The notes under the pieces were generated by a model that saw only the letters and a program-made list of their open reading frames with translations, made no database searches and was not told the DNA's origin. Made by a program: the position numbers and the translations under genes. A stretch of 64,000 bases of DNA from CAVUPF01 sp963777915 (GTDB lineage Bacteria > Actinomycetota > Thermoleophilia > Solirubrobacterales > 70-9). The number at the start of each line of letters is the position of its first letter. Within the stretch, counting starts at the first letter, position 1. Below are positions 23,257 to 34,400 of the stretch, one piece after another. The stretch is taken from contig CAVZSH010000005.1 in the NCBI GenBank assembly GCA_963777915.1, forward strand, positions 1,116,001 through 1,180,000, in the 5' to 3' direction.

Positions 23257-26200
23257 TCAGCGCCTGCCGCGGCGGCGGCGCTTGACCTTGTGACGTTTGG
23301 TCTTCTTCTTGGCCTTGCAGGCGGTCTTGGCCTTGACCTGCTGGGTAAGCTTCTTACCGTTCTGGGCGTCGATTTCGACGGTGGAGGCCTGTGGGGAGCC
23401 GCAGAGGCTTTCGGTGTTTTCCAGGTAACCGTGAGAGCCGCCGAAGAGGGTGAGGCGGAAGTGGCCGATCGGGACATCCGGGATGACCGGGATCACGGTG
23501 CGCAGGCGGCCGCCGGAGACCGTGGTTGAGATCCCTTCGGGCATCACCGTCACCTGGCCGCCAAGGATGAAGACGACGTGGGGCAGGACGCTGAAGCCCG
23601 AGACCGCGTAGGCGGGACCTTCGAGGGGCTTTTCGAGCAGCGGGGTTTCGTCGATCACGGTGCCGAGCTGCGTTTTGCCCTTGCACTGGTCTGAGGCAAG
23701 TTCGGAGCGGTCGCAGAGATTGCCGAGGTGTTCCTGGTCGATATGTATGGACTTGGGCAGGGTGAGGGCCACTGATTTGAGGTTGGCGTCGCCGGGGGTG
23801 GTGTTGAGGTTGAACTGGAGGCTCGGCTGCCTGGCCCGCCGTGTCGCCTTGCGGCCGCCGAGCTGGGCGATGGTCAGCTTCGGGGCGAAGCCCAGGGTCG
23901 AGCAGTTGACGGCGATAAAGGGCGAAGAGAAGGCGACGGCGGTGCCCTGGTCGCCGACTCCTTCTGAGACGGTGTGGAATTCGGAGCAGTTGGTCGGGTT
24001 GATCATGAAGCGTTCGCGTTCGATGTTGACCTGGATCGAGCGGAGGCGGAGCGGGATGCCGCCGATGATTTCCGGCACGATTTCGGAGTCGGCGGTGACG
24101 TGGGCATCGGAGGGGTCGACGTGGAGGGCGACGCGGATCACGACGGTGCCGTAGTCATAGGGGCCGGCGAGGGCGGGGGTGATCGCGACGAGGCTGAGGG
24201 GCGCGCCTTGGAAGGGGCCCGCGAAGTAGATCTTGCCGGTAGCGTGGAAGGGGTGGATGCCGGGGCCGGCGGCGACATTGGTGGTGCCGATCTGAGAGGA
24301 AGCCGGGCAGCTGGGGTCGGCCTGCTCGGCGCGTCCTGAGGTTGTTTTCGCCGCTTCGATGTCGGCTTCGGGACAGTAGGTGACGCCGTTAAGGTTGGCG
24401 GAGAGGCCCGGGGCCAGCGTGAAGTTGAGCTTGCCAAGGTCCTGGTCGCCGTCTTCGCGGTTGAGCTTGAGGTTGAAGGAGCTGAAGGCGCCGGCGGTGG
24501 CGTCGAAGGTGCCCGCTTCGAGGGTTGGGGAGAAGGGACGGACCTGGCCGGGGCATTCGGTGCCGTGGGGGCCTTCGTCGAGGCCGAAGGTCTGGCTCGA
24601 TTCCTGTTCGGCGAGGCCTGAGTTCCAGGGGTAGAACTCGGCGCTGACGGTGTAGATCGTGCAGGACGTCGGGGTAGCCATCAACGCCCGTTCGCCGCTG
24701 AAGAGGTGAAGCTGGAAGTCTTCGAAGGGGGCCTGGGGGAGGTTTTCGAAGTAGGCGGTTAGCTGTCCCGTTTCGGGATTCGGTTTCACCGAGCCGACGA
24801 ACTTGATGTTCATGCCGAAGCCGGAGGCGGTCTCGAAGAGGCGGTACTGGTCGCCCGGCTTGGGTTCGCCGAGATAGACAGAGCCTTCGAGGCGTTCCGG
24901 TAGTGCCGGGGTGCCGATCGAAAAGGTGCCGATCTTGGAGGTGTCGGGGCATTCGGCAGGGCCTTCGGAGTTGAAGTTGGCCTGCGCTTCCGTGCATTCG
25001 GTCTGACCGTCGGCGGCGTCGGGGTTGATCGTGAAGCCTGCGGGCAGGGTGACGGTGGCCGATTTGATCTCGGAGGGCTCGGAGGCGTGGCTGAGGAACT
25101 GGGGGGAGCTGAGGTCGAGGTTGAGTCCCGAGGCGGAGTCGGTCTGATTGGTGGTCGGGGAGGCCTGGAGGACCGGCTTGAAGACCTCGTTTTCGCAGCC
25201 TTCGATCGGAGGGTAGGTGGCTTCGGTTGCGGGATGGTTACCGGGGTCGGCGTAGGTCTGGGCTTCGAGAGTCGAGGTCAGTCGCTGGCCCGAGCAAGCG
25301 GTCGGGTTGTCGGTGAGGGGTTGGGGAAGGATGCTGGAACGGGTGGGTTCTTCGTGAAGGCAGGCGGTACCTTCTTCGCCTACGCAGCCAGTCGGGTGAC
25401 CTTCGGTTCCTTTGGGGAAACGTTCTACGGCGTGGGTTTCTTCGGCGGGGAAGCCCCAGAGGGTCATTTTGACGGCAGCCAAGGGGGTGAGCTGGCTGAT
25501 GTCGGCGACGGTGAAGCGGAGGCCGTAGTCGGAGGTGGTGCGGACGTTGACCGGGATAGAGATGGGGATGTCGAGGATCGGGACGACGAAGGCGAAGCGA
25601 GCAGTTTCTGAGGGCTCGGGGACGATGGAGAAGATCGGGGCGGTGCCGAGAAGCTTGTCTGGGTTGCCTTCGTAACTGGCATGGATAGTGATGAGGCCGG
25701 CCTGAGAGTCGGAGGGGCAGCGGTCGAGGGCGAATTCGGAGGCGGGGCACTGGGTGATGGCGCGGGGATTGCCGAAGACGCCGGTGGGGGCGTTGAAGAT
25801 GACGTTCTTGGCGGCTTCGGGGGCGCCGGGGCGTTCGAGGGCGAAGGAGGTGATGAGGTCGGGGTGCCCGCCGGCCTGGGGGGTCGAGATGACAACGCCA
25901 GTCGCGGTCACAGTCGCGCCTGAAAGGGTCCCGGCGACGCCGACGTTGTCGCCGGGGTCGATGTTGCTGAGGGTCGGAGCCGGTTCGCCTGTCACGGGCA
26001 CGGCCCTGGTGTAGGTGGTCGAGGGAGAGACGTCCACGGTGTCGACAGGGCCACCACGCGTTTCGATGGTGAAGCTTTCGCCGCTGGGCTGAGCCGCAAC
26101 GATGCCGGAGGCGGCGACGCTGCCGAGCGGGGCGTTGGCTTCGAGGAGGGTGGTCTTGAAGGAGGTTATGTTCTCACTAGCTTGGGCGGTGGAAGGAATC

Positions 26201-26448
26201 CAGGCGGCGACAGCCGCCACGATCACGGCGGCGGACACTGCGCAGTGCTTTGTCCTCAGTCGTCGGAATAGCGCTGCTATTCCGACTCCTTGCGTCCTCG
26301 CCCTGCTTGGTCCGGCGCTCGCGATCGAGACGCCTGATCTTGCCTGGCTCCCCTCCACCTTTGTTTTGGGGGTGGGCGACTTAGGGAATGAGGCGCTGGA
26401 GGAATTAGTGGTTGACGTGCAAACCTGAGTGCGTCGGAGGGAGTTCAC
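23257..26448 (-). CDS. Large exported surface protein B'
   Basis: 1063 residues from a GTG that overlaps gene A' by 4 nt. The signal segment SAAVIVAAVAAWIPSTAQA lies only at about residues 72-90, so the true start may be further in or the N-terminus is long. The mature part is a chain of beta-rich repeats (NAPTGVFGNPRAITQCPASE, LPAGFTINPDAADGQTECTE, YLGEPKPGDQYRLFETASGF). It ends in a very basic tail, KKKTKRHKVKRRRRGRR. It is paralogous to B (31445-34516): both share the GEPKPG, PFEDFQLH-like and GAPLSLVAITPA motifs. Probably a wall-associated adhesin or structural protein; function is inferred only. Confidence 0.75.
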   Translation of the reverse strand: MNSLRRTQVCTSTTNSSSASFPKSPTPKTKVEGSQARSGVSIASAGPSRARTQGVGIAALFRRLRTKHCAVSAAVIVAAVAAWIPSTAQASENITSFKTTLLEANAPLGSVAASGIVAAQPSGESFTIETRGGPVDTVDVSPSTTYTRAVPVTGEPAPTLSNIDPGDNVGVAGTLSGATVTATGVVISTPQAGGHPDLITSFALERPGAPEAAKNVIFNAPTGVFGNPRAITQCPASEFALDRCPSDSQAGLITIHASYEGNPDKLLGTAPIFSIVPEPSETARFAFVVPILDIPISIPVNVRTTSDYGLRFTVADISQLTPLAAVKMTLWGFPAEETHAVERFPKGTEGHPTGCVGEEGTACLHEEPTRSSILPQPLTDNPTACSGQRLTSTLEAQTYADPGNHPATEATYPPIEGCENEVFKPVLQASPTTNQTDSASGLNLDLSSPQFLSHASEPSEIKSATVTLPAGFTINPDAADGQTECTEAQANFNSEGPAECPDTSKIGTFSIGTPALPERLEGSVYLGEPKPGDQYRLFETASGFGMNIKFVGSVKPNPETGQLTAYFENLPQAPFEDFQLHLFSGERALMATPTSCTIYTVSAEFYPWNSGLAEQESSQTFGLDEGPHGTECPGQVRPFSPTLEAGTFDATAGAFSSFNLKLNREDGDQDLGKLNFTLAPGLSANLNGVTYCPEADIEAAKTTSGRAEQADPSCPASSQIGTTNVAAGPGIHPFHATGKIYFAGPFQGAPLSLVAITPALAGPYDYGTVVIRVALHVDPSDAHVTADSEIVPEIIGGIPLRLRSIQVNIERERFMINPTNCSEFHTVSEGVGDQGTAVAFSSPFIAVNCSTLGFAPKLTIAQLGGRKATRRARQPSLQFNLNTTPGDANLKSVALTLPKSIHIDQEHLGNLCDRSELASDQCKGKTQLGTVIDETPLLEKPLEGPAYAVSGFSVLPHVVFILGGQVTVMPEGISTTVSGGRLRTVIPVIPDVPIGHFRLTLFGGSHGYLENTESLCGSPQASTVEIDAQNGKKLTQQVKAKTACKAKKKTKRHKVKRRRRGRR
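26262..26286. repeat. 11-bp perfect hairpin in the B' leader region
   Basis: GTCGGAATAGC and its complement with a 3-nt loop (GCT). It lies within the part of B' that precedes the signal segment, so it may be an untranslated leader element. Confidence 0.5.
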
Positions 26449-29400
26449 TTTTTACCACCGCGCTTGTGGTTGGCTCTCTTGTGGTGCTTATGTGACTTGG
26501 ATTTCTTTACGCACTTACCGTGCTTAAGAACAAAGCCCTTCTTGCAGGTTTTGGCCTTGGGTTCTTCTTCGGCGTTGTGGGGCGTGCCGGCTTCTGAGCC
26601 GGCCTCGATCGGCGGGGGCGGAGGGCTGGCGGCGCCGTGGCACTCGTCGGAGGCCTTGCAGTCGGCCCGCGGGGGGGAATAGGGGAAGCCGCCGCCTTCG
26701 CGGGCGTCGTAGACCTTCACCGTGGGGCCGTTTTCATCCTGGGGGACGAGGCTGTCGCGGGTGAAGAAGTAGGCGTCCTTGCCAGAGGCATCGGTGCTTA
26801 ATAGGCCGGAATCGAAGGCGGAGGTGCCGGCGGAGATGAGGGCGAGACAGGATTTGGTGGCGTTGCTGTAGGACGGGCTTTTCACGATGCAATTGCCGGC
26901 GCCTTCGGGCTCCCACTGATAGACGTCGGCGCGTTCGTCGGTGTCGGTGGCGACGAGAGGGGCGTCGGAGTTGAAGAAGACGCGGCCATCGTCGGTGAGA
27001 CTGAGGCCGTCAGAGGCGAGGCTGGAGTCGCCTTCGGAGGGGAGGCCGGTGAGGGTGCATGAGAGGCAGGCGAGCGTTTCGGTGGAGGCGTCGTAGCGGT
27101 AGAGAACGGTGTGGCCGGCGGTTTCTTCTTCGTGGCCCGCCAAGGCGAGAGTGGAGGGGAAGGCGGCGAAAGCGCCCGAGGGGGTGAGCTGGAAGTCGGC
27201 GGTGTGGCGGGCCCCGGATTCCTTTACCGAGTCGAGGACGAGGGGGTTGTCAGGCTCAAGGGTGGCGATGAAGCGGGGGGACTGGCCGGGGGCGGCGAGG
27301 TAGAGGTTGGGCTGGTTTAGTGCGCCGTGCCCTGCTTCGAGCGTCTCGGGTGAGAGGAAGTAGATGGCGCCGGATTCGGAGGCCACTCCCCCACCGCCGC
27401 CGATCGCGACGGCGCCGCAGTTTTCGGCGGAGCCGACGGTGTTCCAGTGTGGGCCGTTTGAGTTTGAGACCGGGTCGCAGGAGGCGGTATCGCCGGTGGA
27501 GATCAGGCTGAGCGGCGTGCCTTCTTCTTCTCCCTTCTGGGACCACATGAAGATGTCGGCGCCGGTGTGGGAGGTGTCTTCAGCCGTGAGGTGTTCTTCA
27601 GAGCTAAAGAACACCGTTGAGCCATTTTCGGTCATACCGTCGAAGAGGACGCCTTTTTTGGCGCTCTTGGGGATGAGTTCGATCGTTTCTTCTGAATCGT
27701 CGACGTCCATGAAGAGGCGCCAGTAAACGTTGTCGGCGTCGGCCGATGCCTTCTGGGCGAGGAGGATGTGGGAGCCGTCGGAGGAGATGGCTAGCTCGGC
27801 GATGCCGTCGGGATCACCAGGTGAGTGGCAGGCAGCGCTGCCCTGGAGACATTTCAGGTTGGCGCCTTCGGGGCCCTTGGAGACGACGTGGGTTTCGCCG
27901 GTCTTCAGGTCACGGTCGTAGATCGAGACGTTACCGTCGTTGTCGTTGGCGCCTTCTACGAAGGCGGAGGTCGAGCCGAAGATGAGGTGGGAGCCGTTGG
28001 CGGAGAGGGGCTCGGCGACGTAGCCGTCGGATTTGGCCGAAGGGGCTGGTTCTTCGGGCCCGGCCATGCCCTGGACGGGCTTTTCAGCGCCGGGGCTGTG
28101 GAGTGGGATACCTGTTTCGATGCCGGTGGAGAAGCAGGGAGCGCAGAGACCGGAACCGCCGAAGGCGAAGGTGTCAAGGTCTTGGTCGGCGGCGAGGAGA
28201 GGGGAGCCGAAGGGGGCGGTCGAGGGGATGCCGGCGGCGGGGAGGCCAACGTATTCGGTGCTCCAACCTTCGGGGGTGCGGGTTGCGACGTAGGGGTCGA
28301 CGCCGTGGTTGGTCGGTGCGCCGATGCCGGGGACGCCGCCGTCGTGGATGCCGTAGAGGAGCTTCGGTTCGCCGGAGGGGGTCTTGGCTTGCGGGTAGCC
28401 TGCGAAAGGGGCCTGGCCTTCGATCAGGTTGGACTCGACGTCGTAGCCGGCGGTGTGGGGGGCGGAGACGAGCTCGTAGGCGCGGCAGTCGAGGAGCTGG
28501 GCGGCGGAGGTCTGCTGGCGGACGTGGGCATTGGGGCAGGGATCGTTGGTCGGTATGCCGGAGGGAAGCGTGGTGAAGGTGTGGGCTTCGCCTTCGGCCT
28601 TGCATTGCACCCCCGCTTCGCATTCGTTGGAGGCGAAGACGCGGTAGTGGTAGACGGTGGCGGGAGCGAGGCCGGTGAGCTGGGCGCTGAGGGCCTGGGG
28701 GGTCTTGGCGGAGCCGGCGTCGAGGTCTGGGCTCTCTTCGGCATGGGCGAATTCTTCTTCTTCAAAATGTTCCTGGGTGACGTATTCGACGCGGTAGGCG
28801 GTGTCGCCGCCGCCGGGGTCGACCTGGGCGTCGATCTGGGCAGCGTCGGCGTAGGCCTTGGCGACCGACTCGGCGCCAACGACGGGCGCGTGGGGCAGGG
28901 TGGTGAAGGTTTCGGAGAAGCTGGTGTCGGTGCCGTTGGAATTTTCGGCGAGGAGGCGGAAGCGGTAGGTGGTGGCGTAGGCGAGGGCGGGCGCCTGGGC
29001 GGTGACAGCGGTGAACTCGGATTCAGAGTAGGGCAGCGCTTGAGGTTCACATGAGGTGGTGGTGGCGGCGGTCCAGCCGGCCTGGCCCTGGGTGGCGGTG
29101 GCGGGCGTGATGGTGGCGCCGGAGGGGGTGAGCCCGGAGGGATCGGCGGTGATCTGGGGCACGTTAGTGTCGGCGAGGGAGCCGATGAATTCGACCCTGT
29201 AGGGCCCACCGGGGGAACCGCCGACCGTGGCGGCTACTTCGACGCCTAAGGAAGTGTTGTGGCCGAGGACAGATGTGATGGCTTGCTGAAGCTTCCCATC
29301 GGTGGCGTTATATGGAATCGGCCCAGTGGTATGGCCTTCGAAGGTGAGGGTGTAGCTGCCGCCGCTGGGCTTGGCGGCGAGCGGAACAGCGGTGGCGGTG

Positions 29401-31448
29401 GTGGTGGCGGGCGCCGAGAGCACGAGGCGGCCGGCCGGAGCGGCGCTGATCACGGTCCCCGCCGGGATGGCACCGGGAACTTCGATCGTCTCACCGGGGA
29501 GGAAGGCGCCGATGGAGGTGGTGAGGCCGGTGACTTCGCGGGAGCCCGCGGTGAGGTCAGCGGTGCCGGTGGCACCGATGGTGAGGGTCTGGCGCTCGTC
29601 GGTGGGTTCGGGGCCGTATTGGACCTTACAGCCGGTGATCGGGCCAGCGCCGGCGGGATCGACGGTGGCGTGGAGGGTGGCGGCGGTGGCGGTGACGGCG
29701 GTGGCGGCGGTGGGCGTGGCGGCGGGGAGGTAGGGGTTGGCGGTGAAGACGGCGACGCGGTGATCGCCGGCGTCGGCGACGTAGACGGAGCCGGTGGCGG
29801 CGTTAACCGCCAGCCCACGAGGGCTGTTGAGCTGGCCGGCGCCGAAGGTGTCGATGGGCGTGCAGGTCGATTCCCAGCAGGTGGGCAAGAGCTCGCGGAC
29901 CTGGGCGCCGTCGAGGACGTAGAGGTTACGAGTTGAGGGGTCGATCGCAAGAGGGGAGTCGAAGGGGCCATCGGAGGTACTTTCATCGATACCAATCTGT
30001 TCGGGCTGGTGGATATCCAAGGTCCCAGGCAAGAGCACCAAGCTGATGGCGTTGACCGCTTCTACGAAGTTGACTTCGTAGACGTTGCCCCCGGCATCGG
30101 CGGCGATGCCGGAGAAGGCCTCGGAGTGTCCGCCCGCGTAGGCGGCATCGAGAAAGGAGCCGTCGGGAGCAAACTCGTAGAAGTGACCATCGCCGCCAGC
30201 GACGATGAGAGTGCCTTCGGGCTTGACGGCGATGCCCTGCAAGGGTAACGGGAGACCAAAGCGACCGCCGGGATCGCCGACCCCGTCGAGCTGGCCTTCG
30301 TGGCCCCAGGTGGCGATGAGATGGCCTTCGGAGTCAAACTTGGAGACGAGGGCGTCAGCAGAGTCGCCGACGTAGACGTCGCCGGCGGAGGGGCCGTGGG
30401 AGTTGTCGACGGCGAGGTAGAGGTTGCTGCCAAGGCCGCTGTATTCGGTGGGAAAGAAGCGCGCGAAGGCGCCGGGGGTGGAGCCGGGGGTACCGGGCTG
30501 GCATTCTTCGGCGGCGGTGCAGACGTCGGAGCCGTTCTTGTTAACTTCCATGCCGAACATGAGGATAAATTCGCCTGCGGGGGTGAATTTCTCGACGCGG
30601 TAGTTGGCGGGGTCGGAGACGTAGACGTCGCCGGTGGATTCATCGACGGCGACGGTGTCGGGACTGGAGAGGGGGGCGGATTCGGGGCCGGTGAAGGAGG
30701 TCGAGAAGGTGTGGCTGGCGCCAGCGGTGAAGGCCTGGTCTGAGCCTTCCTTGGTTTCGGGGGCGGCGTTGGCGGCGATGAGGCGGTAGTGGTACCTATG
30801 CCCCAGGGTGAGGCCGGTGAGTTCGGCCTGAACGGGGACGGCGGAGGTGCCGGAGCCGATTTCACCGCCACCGTCGACGACACAGGAGGCGGTGTTGCCG
30901 TAGGACGTGGTTTCGCCGTATTCGAAGAAGCATTCGGTGACCTGGACACCTTCGGGGTTGACTTCGCCATTGAGGGTGGCGAGCGTGTCAGAGCGAGTGG
31001 CGAAGCCCGTAGTGGGGGTAAGAGCAAGGGCCTGGGGGGCAGCGACGAGGAGCAGCCCCATCGCGATAGCCACGCATACGACGGCCCCGCGCTTGCGGGT
31101 GCGCCCGAGCGCACCCGCAACGGAGCTGCGCGGTGCGGCGTCCTCGGTCGGGCGAGGGATAGGCGACTCGGCGGAGTCGGCAGGGCCCTTCCCCAATCCC
31201 CGAAATTCATCAGATCGTGATCGGGGATTGGGGAAGGGCTGGTTTTTCACATAAATATTCCGCCCAGGGCTCCCTGCGGTCGCCCTATACGGGTAGGCGC
31301 TTCCTTGTTGCGGAGTAGTTGCGCCAACGTGGTTGGGTTTGGTATTTCCGGCGCAAGATGTGCCGACGCCTGTCGTGCCTCTCCCCCACTCCCGGCTACG
31401 GCGGAGGTTGACGAGGGTGCGGAAGATGTTGAGCTTCCTAGCCCTCAT
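26445..31448 (-). CDS. Very large exported propeller protein A'
   Basis: 1667 residues from an ATG at 31448 that overlaps gene B by 4 nt and has GGAGGG 8 nt upstream. The signal segment (VVCVAIAMGLLLVAAPQALA) lies only at about residues 122-141. The mature part has an NHL-type beta-propeller (SPDTVAVDESTGDVYVSDPA, YLAVDNSHGPSAGDVYVGDS), fibronectin-III-like modules (GLTLGHRYHYRLIAANAAPE) and a second PD40/WD40-like propeller (LTDDGRVFFNSDAPLVATDT). It ends in a basic tail, KSHKHHKRANHKRGGKK. It is a paralogue of A (34513-39012). The long N-terminus spans the structured element 31176-31332 and may not be translated. Confidence 0.75.
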   Translation of the reverse strand: MRARKLNIFRTLVNLRRSREWGRGTTGVGTSCAGNTKPNHVGATTPQQGSAYPYRATAGSPGRNIYVKNQPFPNPRSRSDEFRGLGKGPADSAESPIPRPTEDAAPRSSVAGALGRTRKRGAVVCVAIAMGLLLVAAPQALALTPTTGFATRSDTLATLNGEVNPEGVQVTECFFEYGETTSYGNTASCVVDGGGEIGSGTSAVPVQAELTGLTLGHRYHYRLIAANAAPETKEGSDQAFTAGASHTFSTSFTGPESAPLSSPDTVAVDESTGDVYVSDPANYRVEKFTPAGEFILMFGMEVNKNGSDVCTAAEECQPGTPGSTPGAFARFFPTEYSGLGSNLYLAVDNSHGPSAGDVYVGDSADALVSKFDSEGHLIATWGHEGQLDGVGDPGGRFGLPLPLQGIAVKPEGTLIVAGGDGHFYEFAPDGSFLDAAYAGGHSEAFSGIAADAGGNVYEVNFVEAVNAISLVLLPGTLDIHQPEQIGIDESTSDGPFDSPLAIDPSTRNLYVLDGAQVRELLPTCWESTCTPIDTFGAGQLNSPRGLAVNAATGSVYVADAGDHRVAVFTANPYLPAATPTAATAVTATAATLHATVDPAGAGPITGCKVQYGPEPTDERQTLTIGATGTADLTAGSREVTGLTTSIGAFLPGETIEVPGAIPAGTVISAAPAGRLVLSAPATTTATAVPLAAKPSGGSYTLTFEGHTTGPIPYNATDGKLQQAITSVLGHNTSLGVEVAATVGGSPGGPYRVEFIGSLADTNVPQITADPSGLTPSGATITPATATQGQAGWTAATTTSCEPQALPYSESEFTAVTAQAPALAYATTYRFRLLAENSNGTDTSFSETFTTLPHAPVVGAESVAKAYADAAQIDAQVDPGGGDTAYRVEYVTQEHFEEEEFAHAEESPDLDAGSAKTPQALSAQLTGLAPATVYHYRVFASNECEAGVQCKAEGEAHTFTTLPSGIPTNDPCPNAHVRQQTSAAQLLDCRAYELVSAPHTAGYDVESNLIEGQAPFAGYPQAKTPSGEPKLLYGIHDGGVPGIGAPTNHGVDPYVATRTPEGWSTEYVGLPAAGIPSTAPFGSPLLAADQDLDTFAFGGSGLCAPCFSTGIETGIPLHSPGAEKPVQGMAGPEEPAPSAKSDGYVAEPLSANGSHLIFGSTSAFVEGANDNDGNVSIYDRDLKTGETHVVSKGPEGANLKCLQGSAACHSPGDPDGIAELAISSDGSHILLAQKASADADNVYWRLFMDVDDSEETIELIPKSAKKGVLFDGMTENGSTVFFSSEEHLTAEDTSHTGADIFMWSQKGEEEGTPLSLISTGDTASCDPVSNSNGPHWNTVGSAENCGAVAIGGGGGVASESGAIYFLSPETLEAGHGALNQPNLYLAAPGQSPRFIATLEPDNPLVLDSVKESGARHTADFQLTPSGAFAAFPSTLALAGHEEETAGHTVLYRYDASTETLACLSCTLTGLPSEGDSSLASDGLSLTDDGRVFFNSDAPLVATDTDERADVYQWEPEGAGNCIVKSPSYSNATKSCLALISAGTSAFDSGLLSTDASGKDAYFFTRDSLVPQDENGPTVKVYDAREGGGFPYSPPRADCKASDECHGAASPPPPPIEAGSEAGTPHNAEEEPKAKTCKKGFVLKHGKCVKKSKSHKHHKRANHKRGGKK
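31176..31332 (-). ncRNA. Candidate structured cis-RNA element, copy 1 (before A')
   Basis: In the direction of transcription it has three conserved parts: CCACGTTGGCGCAAC (31318-31332); a 32-nt block (31257-31288) identical to copy 2; and a hairpin (31185-31239) with a perfect 18-bp stem. The hairpin loop holds TCACGATCTGAT, and GGGCCCTGCCGAC overlaps the base of the stem. Spacing between the first two parts is 29 nt, against 28 nt in copy 2, so the block is in a different reading frame. No known riboswitch family matches by eye. Confidence 0.5.
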
Positions 31449-34400
31449 CGGTGAGCCCTCCGGTTGTGGTGGACTCTGGAAGCCCTGTGTCCCTTGCGCC
31501 TCTTCTTGGCGCAAGGGGTGCTCATGACTGGGCTTTGGTTTGCGGTCTTGCCGTTTTGACCCGATATGTCTGCGGTGACGTGGAGGGAGTGCTTGCAGAG
31601 GTTGGTGTTGTTCTGGAGAAGGCCCTTGTTGCCTCCGTCGAGGGTGAGGGTGAAGTTGGAGACGGGGACATCGGGGACGGTTTCGAAGGTGGTGCGGATG
31701 CGGGAGACCTTTTCGCCGTGGAGCTTTTCTTCGACAGTGTCGACGTGGCCGTCTAGAGCGACGTCGATCTGGCCGTTCAGAGCGGCGACGATGTCGGGGA
31801 GCTTGTGGCCGCCGGTGCGGAGGAAGACGGGGCCTTCGACGGGCTTTTCGAGCAGCGGAGTCGTCGCTTTGGCGAACCCGACGTCGGAGCCCGGTGGGCA
31901 CTTTTCACCGGGGACCTTTCCTTCAGTGAACTGGACCCGGGTGCAGGGGTCGGAGATGTGGGCGTTGTCGACGAGCTCGGTGGAAGGAAGGGTGACCGCG
32001 GCGCGGGAGATGTTGGCGTAGGAGCCGCCGCTGGGATAGGAGATGTCGGCGTGCACGGCGGGGTTGCCGGCGCGCACGGTCGAGCCGGAGAGGCCCATGG
32101 TGAGCTTGGGGGCGAAGGACAGGGAGTCGCAGTTGGCGACCTGGAAGTGCTGTTTAGCGGTGGACTCGGCGCCTTCAGAGCCGAAGACATCGGCGGTGAC
32201 TTCGAGGGGGTTGCAGTCGGTCGGGTTGAGGGCGAAGCCGGGGCGGTTGAGGTTGACAAGGAGCGAGCGCAGGCGGAGGGGGATGCCCTGGAAGATCTGG
32301 GGCAGGGGGGCGCCGGCGGTGGTGACCTGGGCGGTTTCGGGATTTACGTCGAGGCCTTCGCGGACGACCACGTTGCCGAGGTCATAACCACCGGAGACGG
32401 CGGGGGTGATGAAGACGAAGGAAAGCGGGGCGCCCTGGTAGGGGCCGGCGAGGTAGACCCTGCCGGGGAGGTAGAGGGGATGGGTGCCGGGGCCGGCACC
32501 GGTGGTGAATTCGCCGACGTAGCTGGAGGCGGGGCAGCTGGGGTTGGCTTGCTCTTGGAGGCCGGTGTGGCTTTCCAGTTGGGCGGCGGCGATCGCGGCT
32601 TCGGGGCAGTAGGAGACGCCCTTCAGGGTGGCGGCAAAGCCGGGGGGCGTGGTGAGCTTGAGGGAGGCGAGGTTCTGTTCGCCGTCTTGGCGGGTGAGGT
32701 CGAGGGAGAAGGCGGTGTGGGCGGCGGCGGTGTTGGAGGCGGAGGCGGCCTGGAAGCCGGGGTGGAAGGGACGGGGACCATCGGGGCAGGGGGTGCCGCC
32801 CGGGCCTTCGTCGATGGTGAAGAACTGGTGGGAGGTCTGATTGGGAAGGGCGGAGTCCCAGGGGGTCCATTCGTTGGTGATTTCGTAGGTGCCGCACTGG
32901 GTGGGGGTGTCGAGGGGGCCGCGCTCGGAGCCGAAGAAGTGGGCGTTGAAGTAGGAGAAGGGGGCCTGGGGGAGATTCTGGAAGGAGATGACGATCTGGC
33001 CGGTCTTGGGGTTCGGAGTCGCGGTGCCGGGCAATTTGACGTGGACGCCGAAGCCGTTGAAGGCGAGGATCATGCGAAAGCGGTTGCCGGGCTTTGGTTC
33101 GCCGAGGTAGACGGCGCCGGGGAGGGGGGCGGGGAGGACGGGGGTTTCGACGGAGATCGTGCCGATCTTGGAGTCTTCGGGGCACTGGGCTTCTTCGGTG
33201 GTGCCGAAGCGGGCCTGGGCGTCGGAGCAGGTGAGCTTGCCGTTGGTGACGTTGGGGGCGAAGGAGAAGCCTTCGGGGAGGGTGACGACAGCGGCCTTCA
33301 GCTCGGAGGGCGAGGGGACGGAGGGGCTCTCGAACTGGGGGACGGTGAGGCGGAATTCGGCGCCGGAGGGGCTGTCGGCGGCGGTGGTGGTCGGTTCGAT
33401 CGACTGGGAGGGGTTGAAGGTGAGCTGGGCGCAATCGGTGGTGGCGGGGTAAGGAGAGGAGGCTTCGGATTCGCCGCCTTCGTAGCCGAGGACGCCGAGG
33501 GTGGTGGAGAGGGAGGTCTCGCCGCAGGTGGTGGGGTTCTGGAAGAAGGGGGTTTCGGGGCTGTTGGAGGGAATACCTCGACCGCCGGCAATGGCCCCCT
33601 TGACCTGACCCCCTTCACAAAACTGATAGGCGGTGGCGGGGTCGTCGGTGCTTTCGATGCCTTCGGCATCGCAAAGTTGCGATTCCAAGCCAACCTCGAG
33701 GACAGTTCCCGATTCAAAGCCAAAGCGGAGGTAGTCGTGGAGGGGGGCAGCGGGAACGCCCCAGACGATGGTCTTGGAGATGCTCAGCGGGACGCTGTGG
33801 TTGATGTTGTAGACGGTGGCGTCGACGCCGTAGTCGGAGTCGGTGCGGGCGCTGACGTCGATGAAGACGGGGGTGCCCAAGATCGTTTCGAAGGCGAGGA
33901 GGGCGGGCTGTTCGGGCGGGGGGACAAGATTGAAGACGGGTGCGAGGAAGCCTCCGGTGGCGAAACCGCTGTTGAATCCGGCGCTGATGTTGAAACGGTT
34001 TTCTGAGACGCCGAGCTGGGAGTCAACGGGGCATTGGCGGGAGGCGAACTGGGCTATGGTGCATTTAGGGGTAGCCGAGGGGGAGCCGATGAGGCCGGTG
34101 GGGAGGCGAACGGCGACGTTGCGGGGGTCGCCACAGTCGCACGGTTCGGGGTTCTGCTGGCGGTTGCCGACCTGGAAGGAGAAATCGACATCGGGGTGGG
34201 CGCCGGCCTGGGTGGTGGAGGGTTGGGTGTCGAAGGAAAAGATCGGAATAGAGGCATGCGCGGCGGCGGGGAGGAGAAGACCGACTGCGAGGAGCACTAG
34301 GCAACTCAGCGTGGTCGGCAGGGCCCAGGAAGGAATCAGATCGTGACTGGGCCCGGCTGAAGGCTGGGATGAATAAATTCCGCCCAGGGCTCCCTGCGGT

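Noticed and set aside
31176..31332. Known riboswitch identity (cyclic-di-GMP, cobalamin, SAM, ydaO) for the conserved element
   Set aside because: None of the core motifs of those classes could be found in either copy by eye.
30300..34006. Several long Gly/Val/Asp-rich rightward frames across the surface locus
   Set aside because: They mirror genes A, A', B and B', which have signal segments, repeats and coupled starts on the other strand.
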